Assembly (NCBI GenBank): GCA_964564695.1
Contig: CAZMCC010000079.1
Location: 1 to 18,677, forward strand
Origin: CAZMCC01 sp964564695
Lineage (GTDB): Bacteria; Planctomycetota; Phycisphaerae; Phycisphaerales; UBA1924
DNA length: 18,677 nt
Direction of reading: 5' to 3'
How positions within the stretch are numbered: the stretch's first letter is position 1; every line of letters begins with the position of its first letter. The translations under genes and the position numbers were made by a program. Positions 17,505 through 18,677 of the stretch are shown in pieces. The notes below the pieces were generated by a model. It had not been told where the DNA came from. It ran no database searches and worked only from the letters and a program-made list of their open reading frames with translations.

Positions 17505-17565
17505 CTGGTGATCGGTGAGGAGGGGGCGGCTCGGACGTCCTTGCCGTTCACCGCTCACTATTCAC
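17486..17565. repeat. Repeat element with inverted tandem 7-mers between ada and pgi
   Basis: The left end has five 7-nt units of the form RGTGANN (17486-17520). The right end has three such units inverted (17545-17565). The 24 nt between are unrelated. The ada stop codon lies in the third left unit, and pgi begins 16 nt after the right end. The design is the same as at 12353-12542, but the unit sequence and length differ. Confidence 0.85.
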
Positions 17566-17581
17566 TCCCTACGCTCCCCCC

Positions 17582-18677
17582 ATGCTGACCATCGACTACG
17601 CCAACTGCCTGTCGGACCGGGTCGCCCAGCACGGCGTCGCGCCCGAGCGGCTGGACAAGAACGCCGAGCCCGCGGCCGCGGTCGCGTCGCTGACGCGCAA
17701 GCTGGCCGCGAGCCGCGGCAAGCCGGCGGACCAGGGCGGGTGGGAGCGCTGGCGCGACCTGGCGACCGGTGCGATGCGCAAGGAGCACGTGACGGCCGTG
17801 AAGGCGCTGGTCGCTCGCTTCAAGCCGAAGGCCGACAACCTCGTCGTGCTCGGCATCGGCGGCTCGGCGCTGGGGAACATCGCGCTGCAGGGGGCGCTCA
17901 ACACGCCGACGTACAACCTGAGCCCGTCGGCCCGCAAGATCGGGCCGCGTGTGTTCGTCGTCGACAACGTCGACCCGGTGTACTTCGGCTCGGTGCTGAA
18001 GACCTGCGAGGAGCTCGACCCGGGGCTGAAGAAGACCATTTTCAACGTCGTAAGCAAGTCGGGCGAGACCGCCGAAACCGCGTCGCAGTTCATGATCGTC
18101 CGTGACATGCTCAAGAAGCGCGGGCTCAACGGGCCGGATCACGTGGTGGCGGTGACCGACCCGGCCAAGGGCACGATGCGGAAGATCTGCGACAACGAGG
18201 GCTACGCGACGATGCCCGTGCCCGAGGGCGTGGGCGGCCGGTTCAGCGTGCTGTCGCCGGTCGGCCTGTTCAGCGCCGCGATGGCGGGGATCGACATCGA
18301 CGCGCTGCTCGACGGGGCGGCGAGCATGGACGCGCCGTGCTCGCGCGAGGACATCCTGACCAATCCCGCGGCGATGCTCGCGTTCCTGCTCGTGGAGCTG
18401 GGGACGGAGAAGGGCAAGCCGAACCACGTGATGATGCCGTACTCGAACCAGCTCTACCTGCTCGCGGACTGGTTCCGCCAGCTGTGGGCCGAGAGCCTGG
18501 GGAAGAAGGCGGATCTCCGCGGCGAGACGGTCTACGCCGGCTTCACGCCGATCAAGGCACTGGGCACCACCGACCAGCACAGCCAGGTGCAGCTCTACCG
18601 CGAGGGGCCGAACGACAAGGTCTTCGGCCTGCTCGAGGTCGCCGACTTTGGCGCCGACGACATGAAGATCCCCACGG
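17582..18677 (+). CDS. pgi: Glucose-6-phosphate isomerase (3' end outside window)
   Basis: The enzyme interconverts glucose 6-phosphate and fructose 6-phosphate in glycolysis and gluconeogenesis. The first 365 residues are visible. The sugar-phosphate binding motifs are VVLGIGGSALG (88-98) and VVSKSGETAET (156-166). The family signature GVGGRFSVLSPVGL spans 216-229. The active-site segment is TTDQHSQVQLYREGPNDK (329-346), with the ring-opening His333. The remaining C-terminal part (roughly 80-100 residues, including the catalytic Lys) is cut off by the window edge. The ATG at 17582 gives the expected N-terminus; the region before it is occupied by a repeat element, so its promoter is either within that element or in ada. 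Confidence 0.96.
   Translation, partial: MLTIDYANCLSDRVAQHGVAPERLDKNAEPAAAVASLTRKLAASRGKPADQGGWERWRDLATGAMRKEHVTAVKALVARFKPKADNLVVLGIGGSALGNIALQGALNTPTYNLSPSARKIGPRVFVVDNVDPVYFGSVLKTCEELDPGLKKTIFNVVSKSGETAETASQFMIVRDMLKKRGLNGPDHVVAVTDPAKGTMRKICDNEGYATMPVPEGVGGRFSVLSPVGLFSAAMAGIDIDALLDGAASMDAPCSREDILTNPAAMLAFLLVELGTEKGKPNHVMMPYSNQLYLLADWFRQLWAESLGKKADLRGETVYAGFTPIKALGTTDQHSQVQLYREGPNDKVFGLLEVADFGADDMKIPT

Overview
The window looks like chromosomal DNA of a high-GC planctomycete, most likely from the Phycisphaerae/Phycisphaerales. This is inferred from the gene families, not from a marker tree. Supporting signs are small membrane proteins carrying a C-terminal CxxC(x)YDLxGL...CPECG zinc ribbon, a secreted right-handed beta-helix protein, futalosine-pathway menaquinone synthesis (mqnE), and many GC-rich inverted repeats between genes.

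Layout. (1) 1-6114, minus strand: the ribosomal protein/RNA polymerase block, in transcription order rplK, rplA, rplJ, rplL, rpoB; rpoB runs off the left edge. A clear intrinsic terminator and a candidate new promoter lie between rplL and rpoB. A perfect 24-bp inverted repeat fills the rplJ-rplL gap. secE and nusG, usual neighbours upstream of rplK, are absent. (2) 6115-6636: mostly non-coding DNA upstream of rplK, with one doubtful short ORF. (3) 6637-9591, minus: a patatin-like lipoprotein and a FIST-domain sensor protein. (4) 9592-10231: no firm gene, but a coding-like stretch with a possible frameshift at a run of seven G. (5) 10232-13408, minus: a tight operon of mqnE followed by three paralogous zinc-ribbon membrane proteins. 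(6) 13470-15299, plus: a fourth zinc-ribbon membrane protein, divergent from mqnE, and the beta-helix protein. (7) 15454-16020, minus: inorganic pyrophosphatase. (8) 16112-18677, plus: a 55-residue PLDc_N-like membrane peptide, an Ada-type DNA alkylation repair/regulatory protein, and the first 365 codons of glucose-6-phosphate isomerase (off the right edge).

Most of the window is housekeeping: translation, transcription, menaquinone synthesis, pyrophosphate removal, glycolysis and alkylation repair. The unusual signal is a set of small repeat elements with a common design: 7-9 nt units repeated in tandem at both ends, in opposite orientation at the two ends. They occur at 7983-8107, 12353-12542 and 17486-17565; a related perfect palindromic element lies at 4280-4371. 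They intrude on genes: one is read in frame inside mqnE (about 64 extra residues), one supplies the last codons and stop of ada, and one sits on the start of the patatin gene. These elements, and the zinc-ribbon membrane family clustered around mqnE, are the main things to follow up.
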